A DNA stretch of 56,668 bases from CAVOJV01 sp963696325 (GTDB lineage Bacteria > Pseudomonadota > Gammaproteobacteria > Competibacterales > Competibacteraceae). Where the stretch lies: NCBI GenBank assembly GCA_963696325.1, contig CAVOJV010000050.1, positions 1 to 56,668 of the forward strand. The letters are read 5' to 3'. Position numbers and translations under genes: made by a program. This document shows positions 17,233 to 25,775 of this stretch, piece after piece. Numbering within the stretch: position 1 is the stretch's first letter; each line of letters begins with the position of its first letter. The notes under the pieces are model-generated. The model saw nothing but the letters and a program-made list of their open reading frames with translations. It was not told the origin of the DNA and ran no database searches.

Positions 17233-18459
17233 TCACTTGAAAACACGACCTCCTGACTCGTTGGCAAGGTATTTGTCCTGGTTATTTTCCACCCGATCGA
17301 GGGCGATAAACTCGCCATGGCGAATTTCCAGCATCTGAAGGGCCTCCGGACCGAGCCCCAGGTGATCACTGGGTGACAGATTGAACACCCCGCTGACGCC
17401 CACGTAGTGATGGGTTTCCTCGAGTGCCTGGCGCACCGCCTCCGGGTCGGTGGTGCCGGCGCGGGTGATGGCATCGACCGCCAGCAGCAGGGCATCCAGG
17501 GCATAGCCGCCGAAGCTGGACGCTGGTTCTTCGTCATAGCGCCACCGATAGGCATTGCGGTAACCGGTCAACAGCGGTTTCTGGGGATCGGCGGCCGGCA
17601 GGTGCTCGGCCACCAGCAGCGGGCCGGCGGGCAGGCGGACGCCTTCGGCGGCCGCGCCGGCGAGCTTGAGGTAGGACAGTGACGCCACCCCATGGGATTG
17701 GTACAGCGGCCAGGGCAGGCCCAACTGGCGATAGTTTTTGGTTACCAGGGCCGGTCCCAGGCCGGTGCCGAAGTTGAGCACCGCTTGCACGCCCGGCGTG
17801 GTTTGAATCCGGATCAGTTGCGCCAGCTTGTCGGTACTGTTGAGGGTATAGATTTCGTCCGCCACGATCTCGATGCCGTAGCCTTCCGCCAGGGCCTTGG
17901 CTTGTTCGCGGCCGGAGGCGCCGAACCCATCGGTTCCCGAGATCAGCCCGATCTTGCGGATGCCACGGGCGCGCAGGTCGGTGAAAATCTGGCTGGCGGC
18001 CATGCGGTCCGTGGGCGGCGTCTTGAACACCCACCGCTTGACGGGATCGATGATGGCTTGCGCGCCCGCCAGGGAGATGAAGGGGATGCCAGCCTGTTCG
18101 ACCCGGGGAATCACCGCCAGGGTGGTGCCGGTGGTGGAACCCCCGATGAGAATATCCACTTGATCGACCTCGATCAGGCGCTTGACAAAGGTTTGCGCCT
18201 TCTCGGCGCTGTCCCCCACATCGTAGTGGATAAGTTGCAGTTCCCTGCCCAGCACCCCGCCTTCGGCGTTGAGCTTGTCGATATACAACTCCAGCGCGTT
18301 ATGAGCCGGTTCGCCCAGGAAGGAGGCCGGTCCGGTCAACGACAGGAAGGCCCCGATCTTGATGGCGTGCTCCGCCGTATGGCGGGCCAGCGCGGCGCCG
18401 TTGAACGCTAGCAGGACGGCTACAACCGCCACATACTTGCCAATAGAGTTGGGAAACAT
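17233..18459 (-). CDS. Branched-chain amino acid-type ABC substrate-binding protein (second copy)
   Basis: A 408-residue periplasmic binding protein of the Peripla_BP_6/LivJ family with a signal peptide ending near ALARHTAEH. It is clearly paralogous to the binding protein at 36379-37533: both share the pattern IKIGxFLSxTGPASFLG, TFVKRLIE and ISGTxGFGASGR. There is no permease or ATPase beside it, so it either serves the transporter encoded at 32-37 kb or acts as a ligand sensor. It lies downstream of a sigma-54-type promoter and a 32-codon gene, and next to a two-component system that probably controls it. Confidence 0.88.
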   Translation of the reverse strand: MFPNSIGKYVAVVAVLLAFNGAALARHTAEHAIKIGAFLSLTGPASFLGEPAHNALELYIDKLNAEGGVLGRELQLIHYDVGDSAEKAQTFVKRLIEVDQVDILIGGSTTGTTLAVIPRVEQAGIPFISLAGAQAIIDPVKRWVFKTPPTDRMAASQIFTDLRARGIRKIGLISGTDGFGASGREQAKALAEGYGIEIVADEIYTLNSTDKLAQLIRIQTTPGVQAVLNFGTGLGPALVTKNYRQLGLPWPLYQSHGVASLSYLKLAGAAAEGVRLPAGPLLVAEHLPAADPQKPLLTGYRNAYRWRYDEEPASSFGGYALDALLLAVDAITRAGTTDPEAVRQALEETHHYVGVSGVFNLSPSDHLGLGPEALQMLEIRHGEFIALDRVENNQDKYLANESGGRVFK

Positions 18460-18471
18460 GTAAGCAATCTC

Positions 18472-18570
18472 CTATATAGCCTTTATGCCCCTCACCAGAT
18501 CACGGATAATCCATGCACCGCCGGTAAGCACAGGTGAGAAGAGAATCAGTACAAACAGTAACCCGATCAT
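18472..18570 (-). CDS. Small single-span membrane peptide (32 residues)
   Basis: ATG at 18570 with GGGAG eight bases upstream opens a 32-codon frame, MIGLLFVLILFSPVLTGGAW continuing to IIRDLVRGIKAI. It has one hydrophobic helix with a short basic C-terminal tail. It ends 12 bases before the start of the binding-protein gene and lies directly after the sigma-54-type promoter, so the two would be co-transcribed. The length and composition are typical of regulatory or assembly micropeptides. Only the ribosome site, position and composition support it. Confidence 0.45.
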   Translation of the reverse strand: MIGLLFVLILFSPVLTGGAWIIRDLVRGIKAI

Positions 18571-18656
18571 GGATTTGCTCCCAAGAAGAAGGAAAAAGTA
18601 AGGAATAGCTGGATGGTTTTGGTACATTCCTGATAACCAGGGGATAATTCTCCCTG

Positions 18657-18672
18657 AGCAGGAGTTATGCCA
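18657..18672 (-). promoter_or_regulatory. Sigma-54 promoter for the small peptide and binding-protein gene
   Basis: On the minus strand TGGCATAACTCCTGCT matches the TGGCAC-N5-TTGCT consensus with the required GG-N10-GC spacing. Transcription would start near 18646, about 76 bases before the small gene. A regulator site lies about 96 bases upstream, and the same promoter-to-site geometry recurs before the response regulator gene. Confidence 0.7.
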
Positions 18673-18745
18673 GTGACGTATTAACGATTTTCTAAGCTAT
18701 ATCAAATGGATAATTGAGATGACGCCAATCGGGAAATGGAAAGGC

Positions 18746-18761
18746 TGCGACAAATGTTTCT
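18746..18761. promoter_or_regulatory. Upstream activator site, copy 1
   Basis: TGCGACAAATGTTTCT shares 13 of 16 bases, 12 of them contiguous, with the perfect palindrome at 20521-20536 read on the other strand. It is centred about 96 bases upstream of the -12 element of the sigma-54-type promoter, as expected for an NtrC-family activator. Confidence 0.6.
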
Positions 18762-18807
18762 AAGGCGTATCCTGCATTAGAATGAAAACAGGATGAACAG
18801 CAGGGAG

Positions 18808-20337
18808 TTATTGAGTTTTGTCTGGAAAGAGGGGTGCAAAGAATGTCGCACCCTTGACTATGGAATCACTTATCACCTCTGTTGTTAAGCCATCCGCGAT
18901 ATTCTCTTCCCCCTGTTTGCCGCGCTCCCGTACCAGCCGTTTGTTCAGCGCCTGCCGGGTAATGCCCAGCATATTGGCGGCAATACCCTGGTTGCGATCA
19001 GCCCGGCGGAGAGCCTCCTCAATCAGGTAATGTTCCGCCTCCTTTAGGGTGGGTAAGCCCTCCGGAAAGAGTTTCGCCAGGTTTGCCGCCGCCGCGCCAC
19101 TGGGGGCCTCGTCGCGTTCCTCTAAAGCCCGCTCATCGCCCATGGCTTCCCGAAAGCTCCGCAGTGACAGCGTGCCGCCCTGCTGCCGCGTCACCGCATC
19201 GTGAATCATGGCTTCCAGCTCACGCACATTGCCGGGGAAGTGATAGCTTCGCAGCAGACTATAGAGCGCCAAGGGTGCTGTCGGCGCAGGTTTGTCGAGG
19301 GCTTGTGCCGCCTTCTCCAGAAAGTGATTAAGCAACAGCGGAATGTCATCCGTGCGCTCGCGCAGCGGCGGAATCCGGATATGATGGCCTCGTAACCGAT
19401 ACAGTAGATCTTTGCGAAATTTTCCAAGGCCAACGACCTGCGCGAGGTCAGCATTGGTGGCCACCACGATACGCGCCTGGCTGGTTCGAAGCTGGTCCGC
19501 GCCTAGCGGATAGTAGGTGCGCTCTTGTAACAGGCGCAGCAGCTTGACCTGAGAACTCTCGCGTAGATCGCCGATCTCGTCTAAAAACAGGGTGCCGCCT
19601 GCCGCCGCTGCGATCAGGCCTTCCCGTGGCCGCTCGGCGCCGGTAAACGCGCCCTTGTGGTGGCCGAACAGGGTATCCGAGAACGCCACGTCGTCCAAGC
19701 CCGCCACGTTAACCGCGACGAACTCGCCGCCACGATTGGACAGCGCATGAATCGCTTGAGCAATCAATTCCTTGCCGGTCCCCGTCTCCCCCGTGATCAA
19801 CACCGGCTGTGAGGAAGCGCTGATGGCTTCCACATAGCGGAAAATGGCCTGCATGCCCCGGTTCTGAGTGATAATCTCCGCAAAGGCCTCCTGCTGGTAG
19901 AGGGTATCATTCAGGAGATAGTGCTTAAGTGAGGACACTTCAGTACGGAGCGCTAGGACGTCCAGGGCGTGGGTTACCGCCGCGAGCAACCGGCCTTTCT
20001 CCACCGGCTTGACCAGATAGTCAAAAGCGCCCCCTTTCATGCAGTCAACGGCCGTGTGCAGATCATCAGTGGCCGTCATGATGATCACCGGCAGGTCCGG
20101 ATAATCCATGGCAACCCGCTCTAACAGCGTTTGGCCTGACAGGAAAGGCATCACCAAATCCAGCACCAGCACGGCTGGTTTCTGCTCGGCGAGCAGGGGC
20201 AATACCTGGCGGCTATCGTCCAACGTCCATACTTGCCTAATGCCTGCCGAGCGCAGAGTAAGGCTGGCACTGCGTAATAACAGCGGTTCGTCATCGACCA
20301 GCAAGACGGGTAATTCTGCAGGATGTGCTTTGACCAT
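18808..20337 (-). CDS. Sigma-54-dependent response regulator (NtrC family)
   Basis: A 509-residue activator. Residues 10-125 form a receiver domain with DDE at 15-17, phosphorylation site Asp60 and Lys110. Residues 155-395 form the AAA+ domain with Walker A GETGTGKE (183-190), the sigma-54 contact loop GAFTGA (229-234) and Walker B GGTLFLDEIGDL. The C-terminus holds a Fis-type helix-turn-helix (NQGIAANMLGITRQALNKRL). Its partner is the histidine kinase just upstream. A palindrome and a sigma-54-like promoter before this gene suggest it activates itself as well as the binding-protein gene downstream. Confidence 0.92.
   Translation of the reverse strand: MVKAHPAELPVLLVDDEPLLLRSASLTLRSAGIRQVWTLDDSRQVLPLLAEQKPAVLVLDLVMPFLSGQTLLERVAMDYPDLPVIIMTATDDLHTAVDCMKGGAFDYLVKPVEKGRLLAAVTHALDVLALRTEVSSLKHYLLNDTLYQQEAFAEIITQNRGMQAIFRYVEAISASSQPVLITGETGTGKELIAQAIHALSNRGGEFVAVNVAGLDDVAFSDTLFGHHKGAFTGAERPREGLIAAAAGGTLFLDEIGDLRESSQVKLLRLLQERTYYPLGADQLRTSQARIVVATNADLAQVVGLGKFRKDLLYRLRGHHIRIPPLRERTDDIPLLLNHFLEKAAQALDKPAPTAPLALYSLLRSYHFPGNVRELEAMIHDAVTRQQGGTLSLRSFREAMGDERALEERDEAPSGAAAANLAKLFPEGLPTLKEAEHYLIEEALRRADRNQGIAANMLGITRQALNKRLVRERGKQGEENIADGLTTEVISDSIVKGATFFAPLFPDKTQ
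18835..18850. promoter_or_regulatory. Upstream activator site, copy 2
   Basis: TGCAAAGAATGTCGCA matches the palindrome at 20521-20536 at 13 of 16 positions on the other strand. It lies inside the end of the response regulator gene, 89 bases from copy 1, and could support cooperative binding. Confidence 0.45.
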
Positions 20338-20432
20338 CGTGGTATCGGTGTGCTCAGCAATGCAAGAGAACGCAGGATACTTCTATATCGTATGCCCGCT
20401 GAATATCGAACCTATGTTTAAAAAAACAGTAA

Positions 20433-20448
20433 CGCAAAATCCGCACCA
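20433..20448 (-). promoter_or_regulatory. Sigma-54-like promoter of the response regulator gene
   Basis: On the minus strand TGGTGCGGATTTTGCG keeps the GG-N10-GC spacing and the TTTGC -12 element; the -24 element departs from TGGCAC. It lies about 96 bases from the centre of the TGCGACATTTGTCGCA palindrome, the same distance as in the downstream promoter. Confidence 0.5.
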
Positions 20449-20520
20449 CCAGGTAGTTAATTTTTAGCGATTGAATTGAATAACTTGACTGATGTTCCCA
20501 AAGGAATCCTCAGCATGGGC

Positions 20521-20536
20521 TGCGACATTTGTCGCA
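20521..20536. promoter_or_regulatory. Perfect palindrome, probable regulator binding site
   Basis: TGCGACATTTGTCGCA has perfect 7-base arms around a 2-base centre, in the 270-base gap between the kinase stop and the regulator start. Related sites at 18746 and 18835 make it the likely recognition sequence of the Fis-type domain of the regulator. Confidence 0.65.
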
Positions 20537-20607
20537 TGCTCTGGCCAGGAACCCAGTTGCCTCCTCGGGCCTGTGTTCGGTTCGCGCAGCGTAGCGCTGG
20601 CAACGGC

Positions 20608-23600
20608 TCAGTCAGTCGGCGGCTTTGGCGGGCTCACCGGGAGCGGTAGTCTGACCAGGGCTACCGTTCCCCGGCCGGGTTCCGACTCAAAGGCGAGGGT
20701 ACCGCCATGAGCGGTGATCAGCTTATAGGCAATAAAAAGCCCCAGTCCTATCCCTTGCTGATCCTGTTTCGTCGTGAAAAAAGGCTCGCAGAGGCGATTC
20801 AGGTTCTCGGGGGCAATCCCGGTGCCCTCATCCTGCACCCGCAATTCGATGCAATTATCCTCAGGATCCCACCGGGTAGAAAGAATGACAGCGTGTGTTT
20901 TATCAGGCAATGCCTCCAAGGCATTCAGGACAAGATTAACCACCACCTGTTCAATCTGTTGGGCATTCCCGAGCAGCAACGGCAGGTCTTCCGACAAGTG
21001 GACTTGCAGATGATCCGTCCTCTGCTTGATGGTATGGTTTAATAGGTTTAGCGCCCGTTGAATCGTCGCGTTGAGGTTGAGTTCGGCGCCAGTGGTGATC
21101 GCGCCGGGTCGCACAAAATCCTTCAAGTCCGCTACAATCCTCTGGATCCTAAGCGCCCCTTGCTGAATATCGTGGATCAGCAGCGGTAGCATCTTGCGCA
21201 TCTCCGGATAGGGCAGTCCTCCGACCCGCAGGTCTTCGGCCGCAGCCTTATGGTCGTCCACGAGGGCGATGAGATCAACCCAGGCCTCGGCCAAAAGCTG
21301 GGCGTTCAGCAAGATCAGATGGTTGGGATTATTAATCTCATGGGCCACCCCAGATACCAAGGTCCCCAGCGCTGCCAGCTTGGTGGCCTGAATTAATTGC
21401 CGTTCCTGCTCGCGAAGCTGGGTTTCGATCCGGGTGCGCTCGGTGATATCCTGCACCGCACCTCGCATGCCTATGGTATGGCCGGCGTCGGCACGAATGA
21501 CTTCACCCTGCAAGTGCAGTACCCGTTCCTCCCCGCTCGGAGATACGATGCGGAAGGTGATGTCACACGCTTCGGCCCGTTCCCAGGCGCGGGCGATGGC
21601 GTTTCTGACGCGCTCCCGATCAGTCGCATGGACCCGACTTAGAAAGACCCTAGTCGTCGGTTCAAAAGCACGGGGCTCATAGCCTAACAGCCGGTAGGTC
21701 TCGTCAGACCAGATTTGCCGTTGGGTCGTTTCGTCGCTCTCCCAGCTTCCCAGGGATGCAATTCGCTGCGTTTCCGCCAACTGCGCCTCGCTCGCCCGTA
21801 GCGTCTCCTCTGCCTGTTTGCGCTCGGTGATCTCGAAGTTGACGCCGATGAAGCGTAGCGGCTGACCTGCCGCGTCACGTCCGAGTTCGCCGCGCCCGCC
21901 GATCCAGCGGATCTGCCCGGTCGGCAGGATGATGCGGAACTCTTCGTCCCAGCGGTCCGGACCGGCGAGCAAGGCGGCGGCCGCACGCCGCACCCGCGCC
22001 CGGTCCTGCGGGTGGATCAGCATGAAGAACCGCTCGGACGGCGCCGGGCGGCCGGTTATAGGCTCAATACCGAACAGTTCATATTCGCGGGCATCCCAGG
22101 TAATGCGATCGGTGCTGAGTTCCCAGACCCACGTCCCCATGCGCCCGCTCTCCAGCGCCAGCCGCAGACGCTCCTCGCTGGCGCGTAAGGCCTCCTCAAC
22201 GCGTTTGCGCGTCGTGATGTCGACGAACGCTCCAAGGCAGCCGCGCACCTGGCCGCTGTCGCTGAAAAGCGGCACGGCGCCGCCATACGCCCAGCGCGTC
22301 TGGCCGTCGGCTCGGACCAACTCCAGTTCGCAATCCCGCACCGGGCGGCCCGTGGCCACGGCCCGCTGCATCGGAAGGTCCCGCGCAGACACCACCTGAC
22401 CCTTGCTGAGCACTTGGTAGCTGGGCACCGGTTGATCACTGGGCGGGGTGGCCGACAGATTGGTGTCGACGGCCATGCCCAGGAGTTCGGCGGCCGCCTG
22501 GTTGCCCCGGATGTGGCGGCAGTCCGGGTCGTCAGCGATCCATACCGGCGTGGGGATGGCGTCCACCAGCAATTCCAGTTCCGCGCTCCGCGCCCGGTAA
22601 CGTGCTTCGCTGTCCCGCAGCGACTGTTCCATCTGTTTGCGCGCAGTGATATTTTCATGGGCGATCACCGCACGCGCCGGGCTTGAACTCGGGAAGGGGG
22701 TGACCTTGCCGAGAAACCAGCGCTGTTCGGTTGACGAATGACAGGGGTACTCGAGCGTAAATTCATCACGCTCCCCGCTTAGCACCGCGCGGATACCCTC
22801 GGCAAAGGGTGGCGCTTCGGCGGAGCAAGGCCCGCGGGCGGTATCGCAGACCTGCAGATAATTGCGCGGCTCGGCCACCGCCGGGAGATCGGCTTCATTG
22901 GCAGCCGCAAAGGCCCGCCAGGCCCGGTTTACCCGCAGAATCGTCCCGCTCGCATCGATGACGCAGAGATGCGCGGATAGCGCATCGAGCGTGGTATGGG
23001 CGAAGTTTTCCGCCTCTGCCAGTTGCGTCTCATGGCGTTTGCGCTCCGTGATGTCGCGGATGATGTCTTGGTAATAGCGCTTGCCCTCTGCCACCACGAG
23101 CCGGGCGCTCACCTCCACCGGAAATTCAGTGCCATCCTTGCGCCGGTGACGGGTCTCGAAAAGCGCACTGTCCTCCCTCTCTAAGCGGTTGTGATCGCGC
23201 GTAAAGTCCTGGCGAGTTGCCTGCGCCCGTAACTCCACCGCTGGCATCCCCAGCAGTTCGTCCCGGCTCCAGCCATAGGCCGCCAGCGCCCGATCGTTGA
23301 ACTCCAGAATACGGTACTCCTCATCCGCCAGTAGGATGATGTCATTGGCGAACTTGGATAGGTAATCGAAGTGCTTGACCAACGCTTGCTGTTCCAGGGC
23401 CTGCTCGCGGCTACGCCATTCGTAGCGTAGGATCCGCTGGTGCCACAGGGCGCTGATCATTATGCCGATCACACCAATGGCAATCAGCAGCAGCGCGAGT
23501 ATCACCCATCTCGCCGCGCTTACGGCGCCGAAGATCTCGTCGCGATCGGTTTTTGCCACTGTCATCCAAGGAGAGCCCGGCACGAGGCGCACGGCCGCCA

Positions 23601-24429
23601 GTACCGGGACACCCCGGTAATCGACGCCCTCGAAGACGTCCTGCTGAGCTGGATTCAGGATCGCCTGAACGGGTGGCAGATCGCGCCGGCTCAAGGGCAG
23701 ATGCAGGGTGAGGGCGGGATCGGTACGGTGCCGCACAGGGCTGACATACACCACCTCATCGCCCTCGCGCCGCACCAGCAGGGTTTCGGAAGAGGCGCTG
23801 GGTGCGGGCCACGACTGCAGCAGTGGAAATAAAGATGTGTAGGGATCGTAACGCATGACCAGAATGGCGATCGGCTGGGTGGCCTCGCCTTGCTCCCCGA
23901 GTAAGGGAACCACGTAATCAATATGAAGATGGGTAGCGGTATCCTGGTCGCGCTGGATATCGGAGAACTGAATTTGTTTGGACTGACGGGCGGCCAGGGC
24001 TAATTCCCGCAGCAGCGGAGAGACCTCTGGCGGGCCCTCACCCACCGCTAAGCTCAACTCGCCGTGGTCAGTCAGTAACAACAGACTGCGGCAATTGCAG
24101 GCCACCCGCCATTGTTCCAGCCGGGCCCGCAGCTTCAGCCTTGCGACTTCCTCGCCCGTAAGGTACCAGCGTCCTGCGGTTTCAGCGAGGGAAGGAGACC
24201 CCTTTATCAATTCAGCGGTCGCCCACCGCTCAGTGAGCCACCCGGTGACCTCCCGGGTCTTGAGAGTGGCGATCGCGGTGAGTTCGGCGGCCTTGGTTTG
24301 TCGTATCGAGCGCTCCAGGTGCGCAAACGTGAAATAGCCCACCCCACCTATGACGACCGCCAAGGCAAAGCAGAATAGTAATCCGAGACGCTTAGAGGAA
24401 TACCTCTCCCCACTGCCTGACCATTCCAT
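20608..24429 (-). CDS. Multi-PAS sensor histidine kinase
   Basis: A 1273-residue membrane sensor. Two transmembrane helices (about residues 13-33 and 310-332) bracket a periplasmic Cache-like domain of about 275 residues. The cytoplasmic part holds five PAS/PAC units separated by DITERKR-type linkers. The C-terminal kinase has the phosphorylated His in SGVAHEINNPNH (near residue 1028), N-box NLVLNALEALP and G-boxes DEGTGIAPE and GIGLGLFIAYKL. No receiver is attached. AAGGAG ten bases before the ATG supports this start. It should phosphorylate the sigma-54 regulator encoded 270 bases downstream. The ligand is unknown, though the adjacent binding-protein gene hints at an amino-acid-like or aromatic compound. 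Confidence 0.9.
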   Translation of the reverse strand: MEWSGSGERYSSKRLGLLFCFALAVVIGGVGYFTFAHLERSIRQTKAAELTAIATLKTREVTGWLTERWATAELIKGSPSLAETAGRWYLTGEEVARLKLRARLEQWRVACNCRSLLLLTDHGELSLAVGEGPPEVSPLLRELALAARQSKQIQFSDIQRDQDTATHLHIDYVVPLLGEQGEATQPIAILVMRYDPYTSLFPLLQSWPAPSASSETLLVRREGDEVVYVSPVRHRTDPALTLHLPLSRRDLPPVQAILNPAQQDVFEGVDYRGVPVLAAVRLVPGSPWMTVAKTDRDEIFGAVSAARWVILALLLIAIGVIGIMISALWHQRILRYEWRSREQALEQQALVKHFDYLSKFANDIILLADEEYRILEFNDRALAAYGWSRDELLGMPAVELRAQATRQDFTRDHNRLEREDSALFETRHRRKDGTEFPVEVSARLVVAEGKRYYQDIIRDITERKRHETQLAEAENFAHTTLDALSAHLCVIDASGTILRVNRAWRAFAAANEADLPAVAEPRNYLQVCDTARGPCSAEAPPFAEGIRAVLSGERDEFTLEYPCHSSTEQRWFLGKVTPFPSSSPARAVIAHENITARKQMEQSLRDSEARYRARSAELELLVDAIPTPVWIADDPDCRHIRGNQAAAELLGMAVDTNLSATPPSDQPVPSYQVLSKGQVVSARDLPMQRAVATGRPVRDCELELVRADGQTRWAYGGAVPLFSDSGQVRGCLGAFVDITTRKRVEEALRASEERLRLALESGRMGTWVWELSTDRITWDAREYELFGIEPITGRPAPSERFFMLIHPQDRARVRRAAAALLAGPDRWDEEFRIILPTGQIRWIGGRGELGRDAAGQPLRFIGVNFEITERKQAEETLRASEAQLAETQRIASLGSWESDETTQRQIWSDETYRLLGYEPRAFEPTTRVFLSRVHATDRERVRNAIARAWERAEACDITFRIVSPSGEERVLHLQGEVIRADAGHTIGMRGAVQDITERTRIETQLREQERQLIQATKLAALGTLVSGVAHEINNPNHLILLNAQLLAEAWVDLIALVDDHKAAAEDLRVGGLPYPEMRKMLPLLIHDIQQGALRIQRIVADLKDFVRPGAITTGAELNLNATIQRALNLLNHTIKQRTDHLQVHLSEDLPLLLGNAQQIEQVVVNLVLNALEALPDKTHAVILSTRWDPEDNCIELRVQDEGTGIAPENLNRLCEPFFTTKQDQQGIGLGLFIAYKLITAHGGTLAFESEPGRGTVALVRLPLPVSPPKPPTD

Positions 24430-24490
24430 AAGCCATTTTCTCCTTGGCTATTTCCTACCTATAGGCCCGCAACAATCCAGCATGAAGTGG

Positions 24491-24577
24491 CTAACGGTAT
24501 TCTTTAGTGGTTTCTCTGGAAGCGAGCTCACGAGCCTGATCAAGAAGCGAATCAGCAATCTCTATGGTCGTTTTCAT
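24491..24577 (-). pseudogene. VapB-type antitoxin N-terminal stub
   Basis: The frame MKTTIEIADSLLDQARELAS plus eight residues matches the start of ribbon-helix-helix antitoxins of VapBC modules, which normally run to 65-85 residues. Here it stops after 28 codons and no toxin gene follows. It lies among other gene remnants between the kinase gene and the RAYT fragment. Confidence 0.55.
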
Positions 24578-24689
24578 AGGGATAACCATACTATATGAGC
24601 CCTGATTACCACAAACCAGGTAGCCAGGTAGTTCGGGCACGATGTGCTCCACCAACGTCGGGCAACGCGGCGCTTTTGCCCGAGCTACC

Positions 24690-24960
24690 TGAATTTGATC
24701 GCGCATGAAATTTGCCCATGCGCTCTTTCCGGATCGATGCCGTCGTTCTCTTGCCCGATCATCTGCATAGCCTCTGGACGCTGCCGCCTGACGACTCCGA
24801 TGACTCAACCCGGTGGGTGCTCATCAAATCGCATTTCACCCGCCGCTGTGCTACTTCGCTCAAAACCTTGTGGTCGGCCGCCCCGCCCTCCGGCATAAAC
24901 ACGAACAAACGGTTTGGAGGATCGATTATAATCGCTTTGTCGATACCCGTAGATTCGGTG
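24690..24960 (+). mobile_element. RAYT (REP-associated tyrosine transposase) remnant
   Basis: FRIDAVVLLPDHLHSLWTLP, with DDSDDSTRWVLIKSHFTRR after it, is the conserved HxH motif region of Y1-type RAYT transposases. After about 24840 a second frame gives HEQTVWRIDYNRF, resembling the EQTVWQRRFWEH motif. The N-terminus and the catalytic Tyr region are missing and a frame change is needed, so it is inactive. It occupies the right end of the islet, and a REP-like palindrome sits at the left end. Confidence 0.65.
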
Positions 24961-24976
24961 CCGAATTTCCTATCCA

Positions 24977-25090
24977 CTGGCCGGCCCTGAAATCAGTCTG
25001 GTGGCGAAGCGGGTTTAGGTTTTTTCGAGGGTTTGCTGGCGCGGCGTTGCAGAAAGCGGGTGATTTCCAGCGCGAAGCAGTCGCCGCGCC
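24977..25090. repeat. Right copy of the islet-flanking repeat, with OsmC stub
   Basis: The plus strand reads LAGPEISLVAKRV and TAG at 24977-25018, the C-terminus of an OsmC protein (compare LAGTEISLVARLV of the intact gene ending at 16828). It then runs into the 3' end of the intact minus-strand hydrolase. The block CGGCGTTGCAGAAAGCGGG at 25043 matches the block at 16854. Upstream of 24977 no OsmC sequence remains. Confidence 0.68.
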
Positions 25091-25775
25091 AGGTATTGGT
25101 GGCGGTCACATGGCTGGCGTAGGGCAGCACCCATAGACTGGCGTCGGGAATGGTGCGAAACATTTCCAACGCTTGTTCGAGCGGTACCACGGGATCGCGG
25201 TCGCCGACGACGATCAGCGTGGACTGGGTGATGTGTTCCAGGACCTCCAGATCGTGGGCGTGGTCCGAAGTGGCCGGGTCCAGCGCCTCGGACACCCGCC
25301 CAATGACCGTCTTCCAGGCGTCCGGCCCACCCTGAGACTGGTGGAGGTCGCTCAACCAGCCGTGTAAACCCACGCTGCACCAGTACTCGGGATCGGCCAT
25401 GCCGCGGGTGCCGGCATAGGTGTTGGCATCCTTGCGGTAGCCTACCCGAAACAACACCAGTTTGTTGACCCGCCTGGGGTCGTGTACGGTAATCCACAAA
25501 GCCACGGCACCGCCCATGGACGAGCCCACGAGGTGGGCTCTCTCGATGTCCAGGTGGTCCATGAGTTCGATGACCTCGCGGCCGATGTCGCCGATGGTTA
25601 GTTTTTCCGCAATCATGGGCGTTTGTCCATGGCCCAGTTGATCCGGCGTGATGACCCAGAAGTGCCGGGCCAGAGCGGCTATCTGAGGGCTCCATTCCCT
25701 GCCGCTCATGCCGCCGCTGTGCAACAGAATCAAGGGCTCGCCCCGCCCGGTTTCGGTGTAATGCAGAATGGTCAT
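24993..25775 (-). CDS. Alpha/beta hydrolase
   Basis: A 260-residue alpha/beta hydrolase. The nucleophile Ser is in GSSMGG, the acid in VVGDRDPVVPLEQ and the His in YASHVTAT. The oxyanion-hole segment is LLHSGGMSGREW. Family members of this kind include esterases, haloperoxidase-like proteins and ring-fission-product hydrolases. The substrate cannot be told from sequence. Its last eight codons (PKPASPPD) are read antisense to the OsmC stub, showing that the original stop may have been lost or moved. It converges on that stub, as expected if OsmC was its former neighbour. Confidence 0.85.
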   Translation of the reverse strand: MTILHYTETGRGEPLILLHSGGMSGREWSPQIAALARHFWVITPDQLGHGQTPMIAEKLTIGDIGREVIELMDHLDIERAHLVGSSMGGAVALWITVHDPRRVNKLVLFRVGYRKDANTYAGTRGMADPEYWCSVGLHGWLSDLHQSQGGPDAWKTVIGRVSEALDPATSDHAHDLEVLEHITQSTLIVVGDRDPVVPLEQALEMFRTIPDASLWVLPYASHVTATNTWRGDCFALEITRFLQRRASKPSKKPKPASPPD

